Part shown: in pieces, positions 7,937 to 16,254 of the stretch
How positions within the stretch are numbered: the first letter of the stretch is position 1
How the letters are laid out: each line of letters starts with the position of its first letter
Assembly: GCA_020161935.1 (NCBI GenBank)
Contig: JAIUNI010000006.1
Coordinates: 186,001-250,000 of the forward strand
Length of the DNA: 64,000 nucleotides
Direction of reading: 5' to 3'
From: Chloroflexota bacterium
Lineage (GTDB): Bacteria; Chloroflexota; Anaerolineae; Aggregatilineales; Phototrophicaceae
Program-made: the position numbers and the translations under genes
Notes under the pieces: generated by a model
What the model saw: the letters and a program-made list of their open reading frames with translations, nothing else
Databases searched by the model: none
What the model was told of the DNA's origin: nothing

Positions 7937-10245
7937 CGTGAAATCCTTGATAAACAATCAGCGCTCAGTGGCATTGCCCGCACAGATGCTATTAATTGAG
8001 ACAGGGTAACAGCGTCTGTCTTAATTCCTAAACATTTACCCAGTTTAGTGCTAATGTTGACAATTTGTTCTGATCGCTTCCAATTAGTTAGTGACGGATG
8101 CTCACTAAGGAAATATTTGTCATCAACTAGCATATACTGTAAAGCTTCTTCACCACGATTTGTAGGGTCGGAAGCAGCTACTTGAAGGTAGGAGATTTTT
8201 ACTTCACCCAATGTTAATTTATTTATGGTTTCTGCAAGCAAATCGTATTCAGCCGACAATGCCTCACTGTGCGCTATTCTGTAATAATATTGAAAGTTTT
8301 GCTCCCAATTACGGAACCCTTTATCCTCTACGCTAACAAATTTACTTCCTAAATAGTTAAATCCTGACTGTTGTAGGTATTTGACTTCGTTACTTTCATG
8401 ATAGAAATACAAAACGTCGTTTATGGTTGCTTCACCACTGGTTAACTTTTTCCATGCAAGGTAATTCTCATATGTAAAACTGATACCCGGCGAATCGAAA
8501 TTATATTTCTTTATGAGATTAACTGTCGCAGAATCAGTAGAAAGTCCAAATCTTTGTATTGTCTGTATAACTTTACCTGTGTCATTTTTACTAAGAAATT
8601 TAAGCCGCAATTGCTCAATATTTGCAATATCATTTGGATCAAAAATGTTATAGTTAGCTCGAGACCAATCTACAGTAATTTTAGCACTAATTCCGCCTAC
8701 CGGTTTCTTAACAACAATTAATCCCTCATCACCCCAACGGAGCATAATGCGGCTTCCATCACTAAATTCATCAGCGAACTCCCAATATCGCCGCAGTCCA
8801 TTAGCAGTATCAACCCCGTCTACTATCTCGTCTGCCAACCGTAGTTCGCCTCCGGTAAGAAACGGTATAACCAGTGCAGCCGCTGCGAAAGGGTCACCAA
8901 GTAGCGCTTGAATAGCATCGATTAAGGTTTCCCATGGTTCACCTGCAAACCCCATTGGAATCGCCAACCATCCAACGAGCATTTCCAATGAGCTTCGTTC
9001 AGGATCAGTAACTACTTCATCTCGAAATAAACGATCTTGCTGAATTAAAAACTCATATCGATTGTTTTTTTGTTCCCAAATTCGGCGCATGGCATTATGA
9101 TAGGCACGAAATTTCTGCGTGACCGTAGTGGTCGATAACCCCAATACATCTGGCGGCATAACCAGAATTTCGTTGTCAAGCTGCTGCAAGAGTGCGGCTT
9201 CAGCCAACCCATCCCAAGTCTGCAATAAATCGGCAAATCCTTTATCAATATTGCTACCCATTAAGAAGTCAGATGCAAGATACATGAAGTCGCCTGCTTC
9301 TTCATAAAGGCTCATATATTCTTGTCTGTCTGCAAGTTCCTTGATTGACAAAAGCTCAGTTCCAATAGCGCCGCCTTCAATAAACTCCTCAGATCCATCT
9401 GGATGAGTAATAATTAATCCACCATTTTCGTGTCGCACTTGGTCATTCGCCAATAAATATCGTCGTTCACGTTCGAGCGATTCATTAGGTGGGCCAAATT
9501 CAATAAAACGATTCGAGGGAATCGAGTCCAACGCGCTTCCAGTGACTTGAATCGCTAAATGCGCGAGGTCTTCCGCCGAAATTTTCCCAGCCTCATAAGC
9601 CCTTAACAAGGCATCTTGAATTTCTTGATCGGTCGGTTTTCGAACTTCACTCAACGAAGGAATGCCGGAATCTGCGGCGGTGCCTTCTGGCAGTAATGAT
9701 GTATATCCAGAGAATTTGGCGATTCCAGCGATTAAATCTTTAACGAATTGGTCTTGTAAAGCTGCATAGTCGCTTTCTATAAGACTTGTAAAAGGATTAT
9801 CCTGAATATATTCATGCCACAACAGAAAATTAACTGTATCGTTTGGATTGCGGACAATCGAGTTTGGTAACGATGCCGGAATGATACGTTCATCTAGTGT
9901 TGTAAAATTGGTAATAATGTAATTATCGTCTACAAGACCAGTGATATATTCGCTCTTGCCAAGTGAAGGTGCATAATTGCTATTAGGGATACTCGAAGTG
10001 TCAATCTGATTTATTGTTACGGTTGATTGCCCCGTCATTGCGTCAGATGTAATCGTCCATTCCCCGCCTGTTGGTGCAATGGGAATGCTAAGAATATATC
10101 CGGGTCTTAATTTATTAGAACCAAATAAATCGATGGCTGGTTGGTTATAGGCTTTTAGCAAATCAACGGTAATGCCATAGTAGCTAGCAATTGACTCCCA
10201 AGTGTCATTCTCATTGACAATATAATTTACAGTTAGTAAAGACAT
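7933..10245 (-). CDS. LysM-domain protein with large unrecognised C-terminal (toxin-like) region
   Basis: The 770-residue protein begins with one LysM domain (about residues 6-56: YIVNENDTWESIASYYGIT, then N-Q and a hydrophobic LRPGYILSIP end). LysM domains bind peptidoglycan or anchor proteins to phage tails. There is no signal peptide. The middle (about 60-500) is helical. The last ~230 residues contain a YHESNE motif and AHSEALSAEYD, followed by strands and helices, which looks like a compact enzymatic domain with conserved His/Glu but matches no toxin family I know. The gene is visibly AT-richer than the tail genes on both sides and has only a weak Shine-Dalgarno. It is followed by a coupled small gene. 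An effector loaded onto a tail tube is my inference; a structural LysM tail protein is the alternative. Confidence 0.55.
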   Translation of the reverse strand: MSLLTVNYIVNENDTWESIASYYGITVDLLKAYNQPAIDLFGSNKLRPGYILSIPIAPTGGEWTITSDAMTGQSTVTINQIDTSSIPNSNYAPSLGKSEYITGLVDDNYIITNFTTLDERIIPASLPNSIVRNPNDTVNFLLWHEYIQDNPFTSLIESDYAALQDQFVKDLIAGIAKFSGYTSLLPEGTAADSGIPSLSEVRKPTDQEIQDALLRAYEAGKISAEDLAHLAIQVTGSALDSIPSNRFIEFGPPNESLERERRYLLANDQVRHENGGLIITHPDGSEEFIEGGAIGTELLSIKELADRQEYMSLYEEAGDFMYLASDFLMGSNIDKGFADLLQTWDGLAEAALLQQLDNEILVMPPDVLGLSTTTVTQKFRAYHNAMRRIWEQKNNRYEFLIQQDRLFRDEVVTDPERSSLEMLVGWLAIPMGFAGEPWETLIDAIQALLGDPFAAAALVIPFLTGGELRLADEIVDGVDTANGLRRYWEFADEFSDGSRIMLRWGDEGLIVVKKPVGGISAKITVDWSRANYNIFDPNDIANIEQLRLKFLSKNDTGKVIQTIQRFGLSTDSATVNLIKKYNFDSPGISFTYENYLAWKKLTSGEATINDVLYFYHESNEVKYLQQSGFNYLGSKFVSVEDKGFRNWEQNFQYYYRIAHSEALSAEYDLLAETINKLTLGEVKISYLQVAASDPTNRGEEALQYMLVDDKYFLSEHPSLTNWKRSEQIVNISTKLGKCLGIKTDAVTLSQLIASVRAMPLSADCLSRISR

Positions 10246-10290
10246 AATGACATCTACCTATTCCCAACTTAGTAGTGGTTTTGATGAGAG

Positions 10291-10320
10291 TAGACTGCCT
10301 ACCTATAGATAGGCAGTCTA
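10291..10320. repeat. 11-bp perfect inverted repeat between tube gene and effector gene
   Basis: TAGACTGCCTA (10291-10301) pairs perfectly with TAGGCAGTCTA (10310-10320) around an 8-base loop. It lies between the stop of the tube-like gene at 10339 and the effector start at 10245. No T run follows on the minus strand, so it may lower read-through or protect mRNA ends rather than terminate. Confidence 0.6.
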
Positions 10321-10338
10321 GGTTTATTTAGGTGCGCC

Positions 10339-10776
10339 TTAGACGACACCCCACGCCGGGGCAGTGCTGGTGGCGGGTTTGAGGGTGGCCTCGAACATTA
10401 CCGCCTTGCCCGTCTCGATGACCGGCTTGTAGGCTTCCACGAAGAACTCACCCGTGTACTTGGGGTCGCCGGTGGTCGGAGCGGTGTTGTTGCCCACCTG
10501 CACCTCCAACGACACCTGTGTGCCCGCCGCGTGTGCGCCCTTGAGGACGGTGTGCGTGCCGACGAGGGCGGTGGTCGTCAAGAAACCCTTGATCGTCACC
10601 GGGGCTTGCAACTGCCCATTGATGAACTTGTGCGCCACGTCGCCGAAGCCGGTTACGTCGTGCTGGTCGTTGGTCAGGGGGAGGTCGATGCTGCTGATGT
10701 CGCCATTCGCGAAGGTTCGCAGCGTGCCGCTGCTGTCATCCAACTTCACCACCACATGATCGCCTGCTAATGCCAT
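10339..10776 (-). CDS. Tail-tube-like protein 1 (shorter paralogue)
   Basis: The 145-residue protein starts MALAGDHV and is beta-rich, with the layout of siphovirus/contractile tail-tube subunits: an N-terminal strand pair, then D..GFGD.AHKFINGQ, a domain linker and a strand-rich end FFVEAYKPVIETGKAVMFEATL. It shares its N-terminal ~130 residues with the next upstream gene, clearly a paralogue. AAGGAG lies 8 bases before the ATG. The tube assignment comes from fold pattern and operon context, not from a named match. Confidence 0.6.
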   Translation of the reverse strand: MALAGDHVVVKLDDSSGTLRTFANGDISSIDLPLTNDQHDVTGFGDVAHKFINGQLQAPVTIKGFLTTTALVGTHTVLKGAHAAGTQVSLEVQVGNNTAPTTGDPKYTGEFFVEAYKPVIETGKAVMFEATLKPATSTAPAWGVV

Positions 10777-10859
10777 TTCTCATTCTCCTTGTTGATTTGA
10801 TAGATGCGATACAAACTACTGATAGCTAGAAGCCATATGAAAAGTATTCTGGGCATGGC

Positions 10860-10930
10860 GGACAGCATGTATGCTGTCCCTACACAACCGGATTTTTGTA
10901 GGGACGCGATAAATCGCATCCGACTTTTCA
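10860..10930. repeat. REP-like nested palindromes between the two tube-like genes
   Basis: GGACAGCAT/ATGCTGTCC (10860-10868, 10871-10879), GTCCCTAC/GTAGGGAC (10876-10883, 10908-10915) and GCGATAAATCGC (about 10914-10925) are nested or adjacent inverted repeats within 70 bases. The pattern TAGGGACGCGATAAATCGC resembles dispersed palindromic repeats seen in many cyanobacterial and Chloroflexota intergenic regions. Confidence 0.55.
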
Positions 10931-10933
10931 TAC

Positions 10934-11662
10934 TTAGAACCGAACCAGACCGACCGCCAACTTGAAAGCGTTAGCAGCCGTCCCGCTGCGTGTTGCCTTG
11001 TAGCGGGTGTACTGCGGAATGCTGCCGTTGATAGCGATGCGTTCTGAGCCGAGCGCCGAGCCGTTGAGCGTGAAGGTTGCCAGCGTCACCAAACCGACGC
11101 TAAAGCCCGCGTTGGTCGCCCCCTCCACGATGACCGTGTAGGTATCCGGCGAGGGGACTTGCAGGATGTGGAGGAAGGCCGCGCCGCCTTTGGTGGTGGC
11201 TGCCCCTTCGTCCACGCCGCTGCCCGTGGAGGTGTTGGTGATCGTCACGGGTGGGGTCAACATCACCCCCCAACCGCCGAGGTCGCCCCTGTTGGCAAAC
11301 TGCGCCCCGAACGGCACCACCTTACTCACCTCCGGCAGGGTGCTGTACTTGCCTTGCAGCGCGGATAAGCTGTGTACCGGGTCGCCGACGGCGGGTGGGG
11401 CGTTTTGCCCCAGCAGCACCGAGACGATGCCGTTGACCAGCACATCCTTGAGGACAGGATGCGAACCCGCCGCTTGGCTGTTCAGATAACCGGCGTGTTC
11501 CAGCGCGATCTTCCGCTGGCCTTGAATGAAGCGGTGCGCCCCATCGCTAAAGGCGGTGATGTCGTGCATGTCGTAGGTGTCATTGACGGTGACTCGGTTC
11601 ATATCCCCGGTCAGTTCATAGCCACCAACGAGTACCTGCACATGGTCGCCTGCTAATGCCAT
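10934..11662 (-). CDS. Tail-tube-like protein 2 with extra C-terminal domain
   Basis: The 242-residue protein is paralogous to the 145-residue neighbour in its first ~130 residues (shared MALAGDHV start, DMHDITAFSDGAHRFIQGQ, AAGSHPVLKD). It then has an extra ~105-residue beta-rich region (about 135-242) resembling an Ig-like or jelly-roll decoration domain of tail-tube proteins (TYTVIVEGATN, FTLNGSAL). AAAGGAG lies 5 bases before the ATG. The two paralogues may form successive rings, or one may be a terminator/connector. Function is inferred from pattern and context. Confidence 0.6.
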   Translation of the reverse strand: MALAGDHVQVLVGGYELTGDMNRVTVNDTYDMHDITAFSDGAHRFIQGQRKIALEHAGYLNSQAAGSHPVLKDVLVNGIVSVLLGQNAPPAVGDPVHSLSALQGKYSTLPEVSKVVPFGAQFANRGDLGGWGVMLTPPVTITNTSTGSGVDEGAATTKGGAAFLHILQVPSPDTYTVIVEGATNAGFSVGLVTLATFTLNGSALGSERIAINGSIPQYTRYKATRSGTAANAFKLAVGLVRF

Positions 11663-11676
11663 ACTTTCTCCTTTCG

Positions 11677-12060
11677 TTACGGTGTATTTTCAAAACGGTT
11701 GACGAAGCCATGCACGACCAGCACATTGGCGGTGGCGGCGAAGGCTTTCACCTGCGCGTTGTTTTGCAGCACCAAGCCGGGGATCACCTCGGTCAGCCCG
11801 CTTTCAGCCGGAATGGTGATCTCGATCTGGTCATCGGGGCTGCCCGTGCCGCCCCACTCAATCGTCAGCTTGACGGCGCTGCCGGAGGTGTTGACCACCT
11901 TCACCCACACCTCGTCCCACTCATTCGCCGCCACGTTGGGCAGCGCTTGGTGGATGAGCGTGCCGGGGCTGGCGGTGGCGGCCACTTTGATGCCGCGTCC
12001 GTCGCTGCTGGCGCTCAGTTTGCGCTTCTTGAAATCGCGGTAGTCGCGTTGCCAATTCAT
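11677..12060 (-). CDS. Beta-rich structural protein of the tail operon (127 aa)
   Basis: The start at 12060 (MNWQRDYRDF) is fixed by GGGAGG 6 bases upstream; the longer frame to 12192 overlaps the upstream gene and is not credible. After a basic N-terminus the protein is beta-rich with V-W-V-K-V-V-N-T-S-G-S and EITIPAESG, a pattern of structural or fibre-tip domains in phage particles. It is GC-rich like its neighbours. It lies 14 bases before the tube-like gene. No precise family assigned. Confidence 0.6.
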   Translation of the reverse strand: MNWQRDYRDFKKRKLSASSDGRGIKVAATASPGTLIHQALPNVAANEWDEVWVKVVNTSGSAVKLTIEWGGTGSPDDQIEITIPAESGLTEVIPGLVLQNNAQVKAFAATANVLVVHGFVNRFENTP

Positions 12061-12076
12061 GGTGTCCTCCCGCTTG

Positions 12077-12466
12077 TTAACCGCTGATGCGGCTGCGAAG
12101 CTGGTTGATTTCCTGCTCCATCCACGCGATTTTCTGCGCCATTTTCTGGATGAGCGCGGGTTGGCTGCCGTAGGCGGACAGGTCGAAGTCAACGGCAGTG
12201 TAGTCGCGGCGCATCTGTTCGAGTTTGGCGGCGCGGGTCACTTCGGCTTGCTGTTTGGCGGTCAGCACATTCGGGTCATGAGCGGCGGCAATCGCTAACG
12301 CTTGATTGACCTGTGCGGCGGTGGCCTTGTCGTCGAGGACAATAGCGTAACCGTTTTTGTCCGCCGCCACGCCAAAGCAAATCGCTTCAGTCAGGGCTGT
12401 CTTGAGGGCTTGGTCAAGCGCCTCGATGTTTGCTGTTACCAGTGAAGTTGTGATGAGTTTCGACAT
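12077..12466 (-). CDS. Helical tail-operon protein with C-terminal coiled coil (129 aa)
   Basis: The 129-residue protein has an alpha/beta N-terminal part (AICFGVAADKNGYAIVLDD) and a C-terminal helical stretch ending MAQKIAWMEQEINQLRS, a likely coiled coil. The size and position, between the fibre-like gene and structural genes, fit a tail assembly/fibre protein. Its ATG shares one base with the stop of the upstream gene (TAATG), implying coupled translation. No family named. Confidence 0.55.
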   Translation of the reverse strand: MSKLITTSLVTANIEALDQALKTALTEAICFGVAADKNGYAIVLDDKATAAQVNQALAIAAAHDPNVLTAKQQAEVTRAAKLEQMRRDYTAVDFDLSAYGSQPALIQKMAQKIAWMEQEINQLRSRISG

Positions 12467-12930
12467 TATGCCCCCCGTTCCACAGCGTATAGTTCAGTTC
12501 CGGTGATGGTGACCGTCCCTGCATTGGTAGAAACCTGCATTTTCAGGGTGTGCGCCCCAACCGATACCCCGGCGATGTGGTAGGCAAATGAGGCGTTGAG
12601 CAATGTGTTTGCTGCTGGTGAAACGAGATTGAATGTCACAGGTATGATGCCATCAATGTTGAGTGCATAAGTCAACGTGGCAATACCCGATGAATAAATG
12701 GCACCCGTAAAAAATACATCCAAACCACCGCCCGTGGTCGTGACCGAGATTGCTGACCCGGTTACATCAACCAGTGTTGCACTGGTGGTAGCAATTGACA
12801 TGGCGGTGTCGATTCCAGCGGGCGGCGTTTTCAACCAATCGAGGTTGTCACGAAGATGGGTGTTGAGCAGCGCAGCGGTCAATAGCTCGCTGGTTGCCCA
12901 TGATTTGGGGGTCGTCCAAATAGCGGTCAT
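12466..12930 (-). CDS. Tail-fibre/structural-like protein, first gene of the tail operon
   Basis: The 154-residue protein opens with a motif common in phage structural proteins (IWTTPKSWATSELLTAALLNTHLRDNL, that is W-x-x-P-x-W...LTAALLN.HLRDNL; cited in parts). The remainder is Thr/Ser/Ala-rich beta structure, ending TGTELYAVERGA, as in trimeric fibre or tip domains. AGGAAGG lies upstream of the ATG. Being promoter-proximal and downstream of a LexA-type site, it defines the operon start. Confidence 0.6.
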   Translation of the reverse strand: MTAIWTTPKSWATSELLTAALLNTHLRDNLDWLKTPPAGIDTAMSIATTSATLVDVTGSAISVTTTGGGLDVFFTGAIYSSGIATLTYALNIDGIIPVTFNLVSPAANTLLNASFAYHIAGVSVGAHTLKMQVSTNAGTVTITGTELYAVERGA

Positions 12931-12978
12931 ACCTTATGTTCCTTCCTGCTTTCCAAAAATGTGAGTGTAAGGCTGTGC

Positions 12979-13023
12979 CAGTTGACCGCAATGAACTATT
13001 TTTGATTTTTAGACGGTCAACTG
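12979..13023. promoter_or_regulatory. 10-bp inverted repeat upstream of the tail operon
   Basis: CAGTTGACCG (12979-12988) and CGGTCAACTG (13014-13023) are perfect arms 25 bases apart, between the LexA-type site and the first tail gene. This could be an operator or a leader hairpin. Confidence 0.45.
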
Positions 13024-13086
13024 CATCAGCCTGACTTGAAAATCAGGATAGCACACAAGTTCTTACAAGTGGTGAACAAATGTAAT

Positions 13087-13098
13087 GAACAAATGTTC
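13087..13098. promoter_or_regulatory. LexA-type site GAACAAATGTTC
   Basis: GAAC-N4-GTTC is the Gram-positive/actinobacterial type of SOS box. It is preceded by a repeat of TGAACAAATG (13073-13082 region) and other GAAC/GTTC half sites. It overlaps the 3' end of the LexA-like gene and lies about 160 bases before the first tail gene. A one-mismatch version (GAATATTTGTTC) lies at 13521-13532. Binding is not demonstrated. Confidence 0.5.
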
Positions 13099-13342
13099 AG
13101 TTTTTCTGAGGGTTTTCGGGAGTTAACACAGTGGTTGGGTCTTGAAGTGGACGCATACTACGGGCTTTTCCTTCTTCACGGGTAATCCAACCCCACCGTG
13201 TTAGGCGATCAAGGTGACTGGCAACACCAGTGTGAGCGATAAAACATGACTCAGCGATTTCGCGGTAAGTAGGGGCAAACCCGTGCTCCTGATAGTAGTC
13301 CCAAAGAAATTGATAGATTTCGTGCGTTGTTTGGTAGCGCAT
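13097..13342 (-). CDS. LexA-like DNA-binding-domain-only protein
   Basis: The 81-residue protein matches the LexA N-terminal winged helix: IYQFLWDYYQEHGFAPTYREIAES, then a recognition helix and RLTRWGWITREEGKARSM. It lacks the S24 peptidase half of LexA (no cleavage site, no Ser/Lys dyad), so it cannot self-cleave. It probably acts as a small repressor or competes for LexA-type sites. It sits between the TraG-like gene and the tail operon, on the same strand, with a LexA-type box at its 3' end. Confidence 0.75.
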   Translation of the reverse strand: MRYQTTHEIYQFLWDYYQEHGFAPTYREIAESCFIAHTGVASHLDRLTRWGWITREEGKARSMRPLQDPTTVLTPENPQKN

Positions 13343-13629
13343 GTGTAGTCCTCAGCGGGTATAGTTCAAAGATAGGGGATGACGATGCTTCTTTGTCATC
13401 AAGTTAAAGATAGATATGAGCGACAGACTAATGATGTAACAATTTACAAACCATTAGTATAGAACGAAAATTCTTTCTGTAAAGCACAAAAAGCGTATGG
13501 AAATCGTTAGGATTTGGTTTGAATATTTGTTCTATGAGGCGCAAAGGTGAAAATACGAACGGTTCAACGGGTCAAATTTGATCCGCTGTGTTACAACGAA
13601 GTTGATACGAAACTAAACTTGTCCTTTAG

Positions 13630-16254
13630 TTATTCGTAGTCGCCCAGATCCGATTTGGGTTTCGTTTTGCCCACTTTCTTTTCCGGCTTTTCTTCAAGTA
13701 GCGGTTTCGACACCACGTAACGAGCTTTGAGCCATGTGCGGGTTTCACTGAGGGGTTGAAATCCATAGTTCGTGAGGGTATTGGATGGGATAATCGCTGG
13801 TATGCCATCCGTTGGCTTGGCGCGGGTTTCAGCAATAAAGGCCGGTAACGAACGCCCATTGGCTCGCATCTTGACCACCATCCGATGTGCGCCTAAGTTG
13901 AGGAGTGTACTGCGCGGAATGCCCGGTTCTACTTTGGGCGCAAGATCAACCAAATCCGGCTGACCCACTTCAAAAATAAAGAGTGTGCCTTCATTCCCCC
14001 AAATGCCTTCTAATGTTTCAGCCGAGAGTTGTTTGAGGTATTGGTTGGAGAACGTTAACGATAAGCCGAACTTTCTGAGGTTGGAGTACATATCGGCTAC
14101 CGGAGACGTGGTGAAGCGATGAGCCTCATCCACATAGAGGTAGCAGCGGGGCGGTGCGTCACCCGACTGATAGCCTAAGGCTTGACTGGCAAGCAAGAAC
14201 TGGGTGAAGAAGATTGCACCTAAACTATTGATTTCACTGACAATCTCATCGCCTGCCAGATTGATGAGGATGATCTTGCGTTCAGCGATCATCTGCTTGA
14301 GGTTAAGGGTGCGCGGGTGACACGTCATACTTTCAATGAGCGCGTTGCCCAAAAAGACATTGGTACGCGATTCAATCGGACTGAACAATTTGTTCCGCTC
14401 CCCGACTGATTTTTCGGCAAAGTCGCGCCAGTAATCGGAGAGACTAGTCGAACCGTCTTGTTCTTCAATCAGGCTCACGATCTTCTTCTGGTAGGCTTCA
14501 TTCGTGAATAACCGCCGGATGTCGCGGGGCGTGGCTTCGGGGTCGTAGAGCAACGCCGACAGCACATTACGGAGTACCATGTCGCTTTGCCCATCGAGCC
14601 AAATCTTGTCGTAGATTTTATGGAGGGTTTCGTACAGGTAATTGAAAGCCGCCGTTTTCGATAAGCCTTCGGGAATACGAAAAGGATTAAGTGGCACAGG
14701 TGGGTCGCCCTGACCACAGCGGACGGGAACGACATCTTGCAATCGCTCCTCCGGGATACTGGTTGCCAAGATGTGATCAATGAGTTCCCCGTGAGGGTCA
14801 ATGACGGCTACTCCCCGTCCTGCGGCAATATCCTGATGGATCAGATTGTGAAGCAGTGTCGATTTGCCCATCTTGGTCTTGCCCACAACATAGGCGTGGG
14901 TATCGCGGTCTTTTTCCGCCAGATACAGCGGCACACGCTGTCCGGCTAATTTACCGTCGCCAAAAATGACACCGTTGGCGCTCTTGGGATCAGTAACTTC
15001 TTTAGGCACATCTGAACCGGCCCATACGATGTTGGGGGAGGTAAAACTGTCATCCGGCAGATGCCACAGCGTTGCCATTTCAGCCGGAGACAACACCGAG
15101 AGTAATTGTCGCCAATTGGGTGAACCGGATTGGACGAGGGCGGAGAGCAGCATTTCAAACCACGCCACACTATCTTCCGCTTCATTCTGCACCATCCGTT
15201 GGATCGCTTTGGAGCCAATGAGGGTCAGGCCATTGTGACGTGGCGTGGTGATGAGTTCTAAATCGCGGGCGATGATCGCCAGTTCACTAAGCCGATTTTC
15301 GTCACGACTTTCAAGGGTCATGCCGATAAAACAATGGTAGAGTGTGGCAGCCATTTTGGTATCAATCAAGGTGCGGTCAAACGCCGAAAGCGGATCGTCT
15401 TTGGGGTAAAAACCGGAGGTGGGTTTGACCATGCCTTCCCGTAAGCGGTTACTCCCCCGATTTTGTGCCTCAACCGAAGGGGTCATCACAAACATTTGGT
15501 ACACCACCCGTTCTTCCAGTTGAGGGTCAAGGTGCGATAACCGCTTGGCAATGACTTTCATCGGATCAAAAGTCAGGTCATGCAAAAAGGGAATGGGAGC
15601 CGGATATTCGTTCTTGAGTCCAAAGGTCAGCAGTTGCCGAAAATAAGGGAATTGGCGTGGTTTGACTTCGGTTGGATCGACTTGAACAATGGTCGCGCCT
15701 TCCAGATAACTCCCGATGTTGCTCATGATAACATTGGCACTATAGCGTCCTTCTAAATCCGTGATGCGCCAATACGTCGTAGTGGGTTCCGCCACGATTT
15801 CAAAAGCCAATCGCGGATGATCGCGTAAGAGGGTGGTCAGAAAGTGAATATGACTGGCCGCGTCTTTTGTCACCTGCGGCGGGTAGACGACATAACTCAT
15901 CGGCATCCCAACCATGCGTGGAAACAGGAATGAACTGGTTGGCAGCAGGGTTTTGACCTGTGGACGTTCCGCTTCCGCCCACGATGCTTTGGGATTAAGG
16001 GGATCGGAAAGATCAACTTTCGGCGCTTTAACTTTCGACCAGTCCGTGCCTTTAAGCTGCTTGAAGACATTGCCAATCGCTTGGGTTAACGGCTGCACCT
16101 GCTTCGGACTGTCCGGCGCTTCGGGCGTGTACACAGCAGGGCGAGGGCGGAGCGCCTTAATCAGTTCAATCAACGCGCCAGTGGTTAAAACGAGCGCCCA
16201 TGTTGCAAATTCATCTGCTGCATGATGGTCATCATAATAGTAGCGTCGTGGCAT
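13630..16254 (-). CDS. VirD4/TraG-like DNA-transfer ATPase (coupling-protein family)
   Basis: The 874-residue protein has an N-terminal hydrophobic helix (about residues 15-32) and a long N-terminal domain. The ATPase core holds Walker A GKTKMGKST at about residues 457-465, followed by VAVIDPHGELIDHIL, and Walker B CYLYVDEAHRF at about 703-713; a later SNQYLKQL segment fits the helicase/DNA-translocase sensor. This is the type IV secretion DNA-transfer/HerA-like family, which pumps DNA or feeds it to a transfer pore. GGAGG lies 7 bases before the ATG. No relaxase or other secretion genes are in the window, so the partners are unknown. Confidence 0.8.
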   Translation of the reverse strand: MPRRYYYDDHHAADEFATWALVLTTGALIELIKALRPRPAVYTPEAPDSPKQVQPLTQAIGNVFKQLKGTDWSKVKAPKVDLSDPLNPKASWAEAERPQVKTLLPTSSFLFPRMVGMPMSYVVYPPQVTKDAASHIHFLTTLLRDHPRLAFEIVAEPTTTYWRITDLEGRYSANVIMSNIGSYLEGATIVQVDPTEVKPRQFPYFRQLLTFGLKNEYPAPIPFLHDLTFDPMKVIAKRLSHLDPQLEERVVYQMFVMTPSVEAQNRGSNRLREGMVKPTSGFYPKDDPLSAFDRTLIDTKMAATLYHCFIGMTLESRDENRLSELAIIARDLELITTPRHNGLTLIGSKAIQRMVQNEAEDSVAWFEMLLSALVQSGSPNWRQLLSVLSPAEMATLWHLPDDSFTSPNIVWAGSDVPKEVTDPKSANGVIFGDGKLAGQRVPLYLAEKDRDTHAYVVGKTKMGKSTLLHNLIHQDIAAGRGVAVIDPHGELIDHILATSIPEERLQDVVPVRCGQGDPPVPLNPFRIPEGLSKTAAFNYLYETLHKIYDKIWLDGQSDMVLRNVLSALLYDPEATPRDIRRLFTNEAYQKKIVSLIEEQDGSTSLSDYWRDFAEKSVGERNKLFSPIESRTNVFLGNALIESMTCHPRTLNLKQMIAERKIILINLAGDEIVSEINSLGAIFFTQFLLASQALGYQSGDAPPRCYLYVDEAHRFTTSPVADMYSNLRKFGLSLTFSNQYLKQLSAETLEGIWGNEGTLFIFEVGQPDLVDLAPKVEPGIPRSTLLNLGAHRMVVKMRANGRSLPAFIAETRAKPTDGIPAIIPSNTLTNYGFQPLSETRTWLKARYVVSKPLLEEKPEKKVGKTKPKSDLGDYE

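Noticed and set aside
5463..13098. A complete prophage
   Set aside because: No terminase, portal, capsid, tape measure, lysis or integrase genes are in the window, while the flanking genes are plasmid-type.
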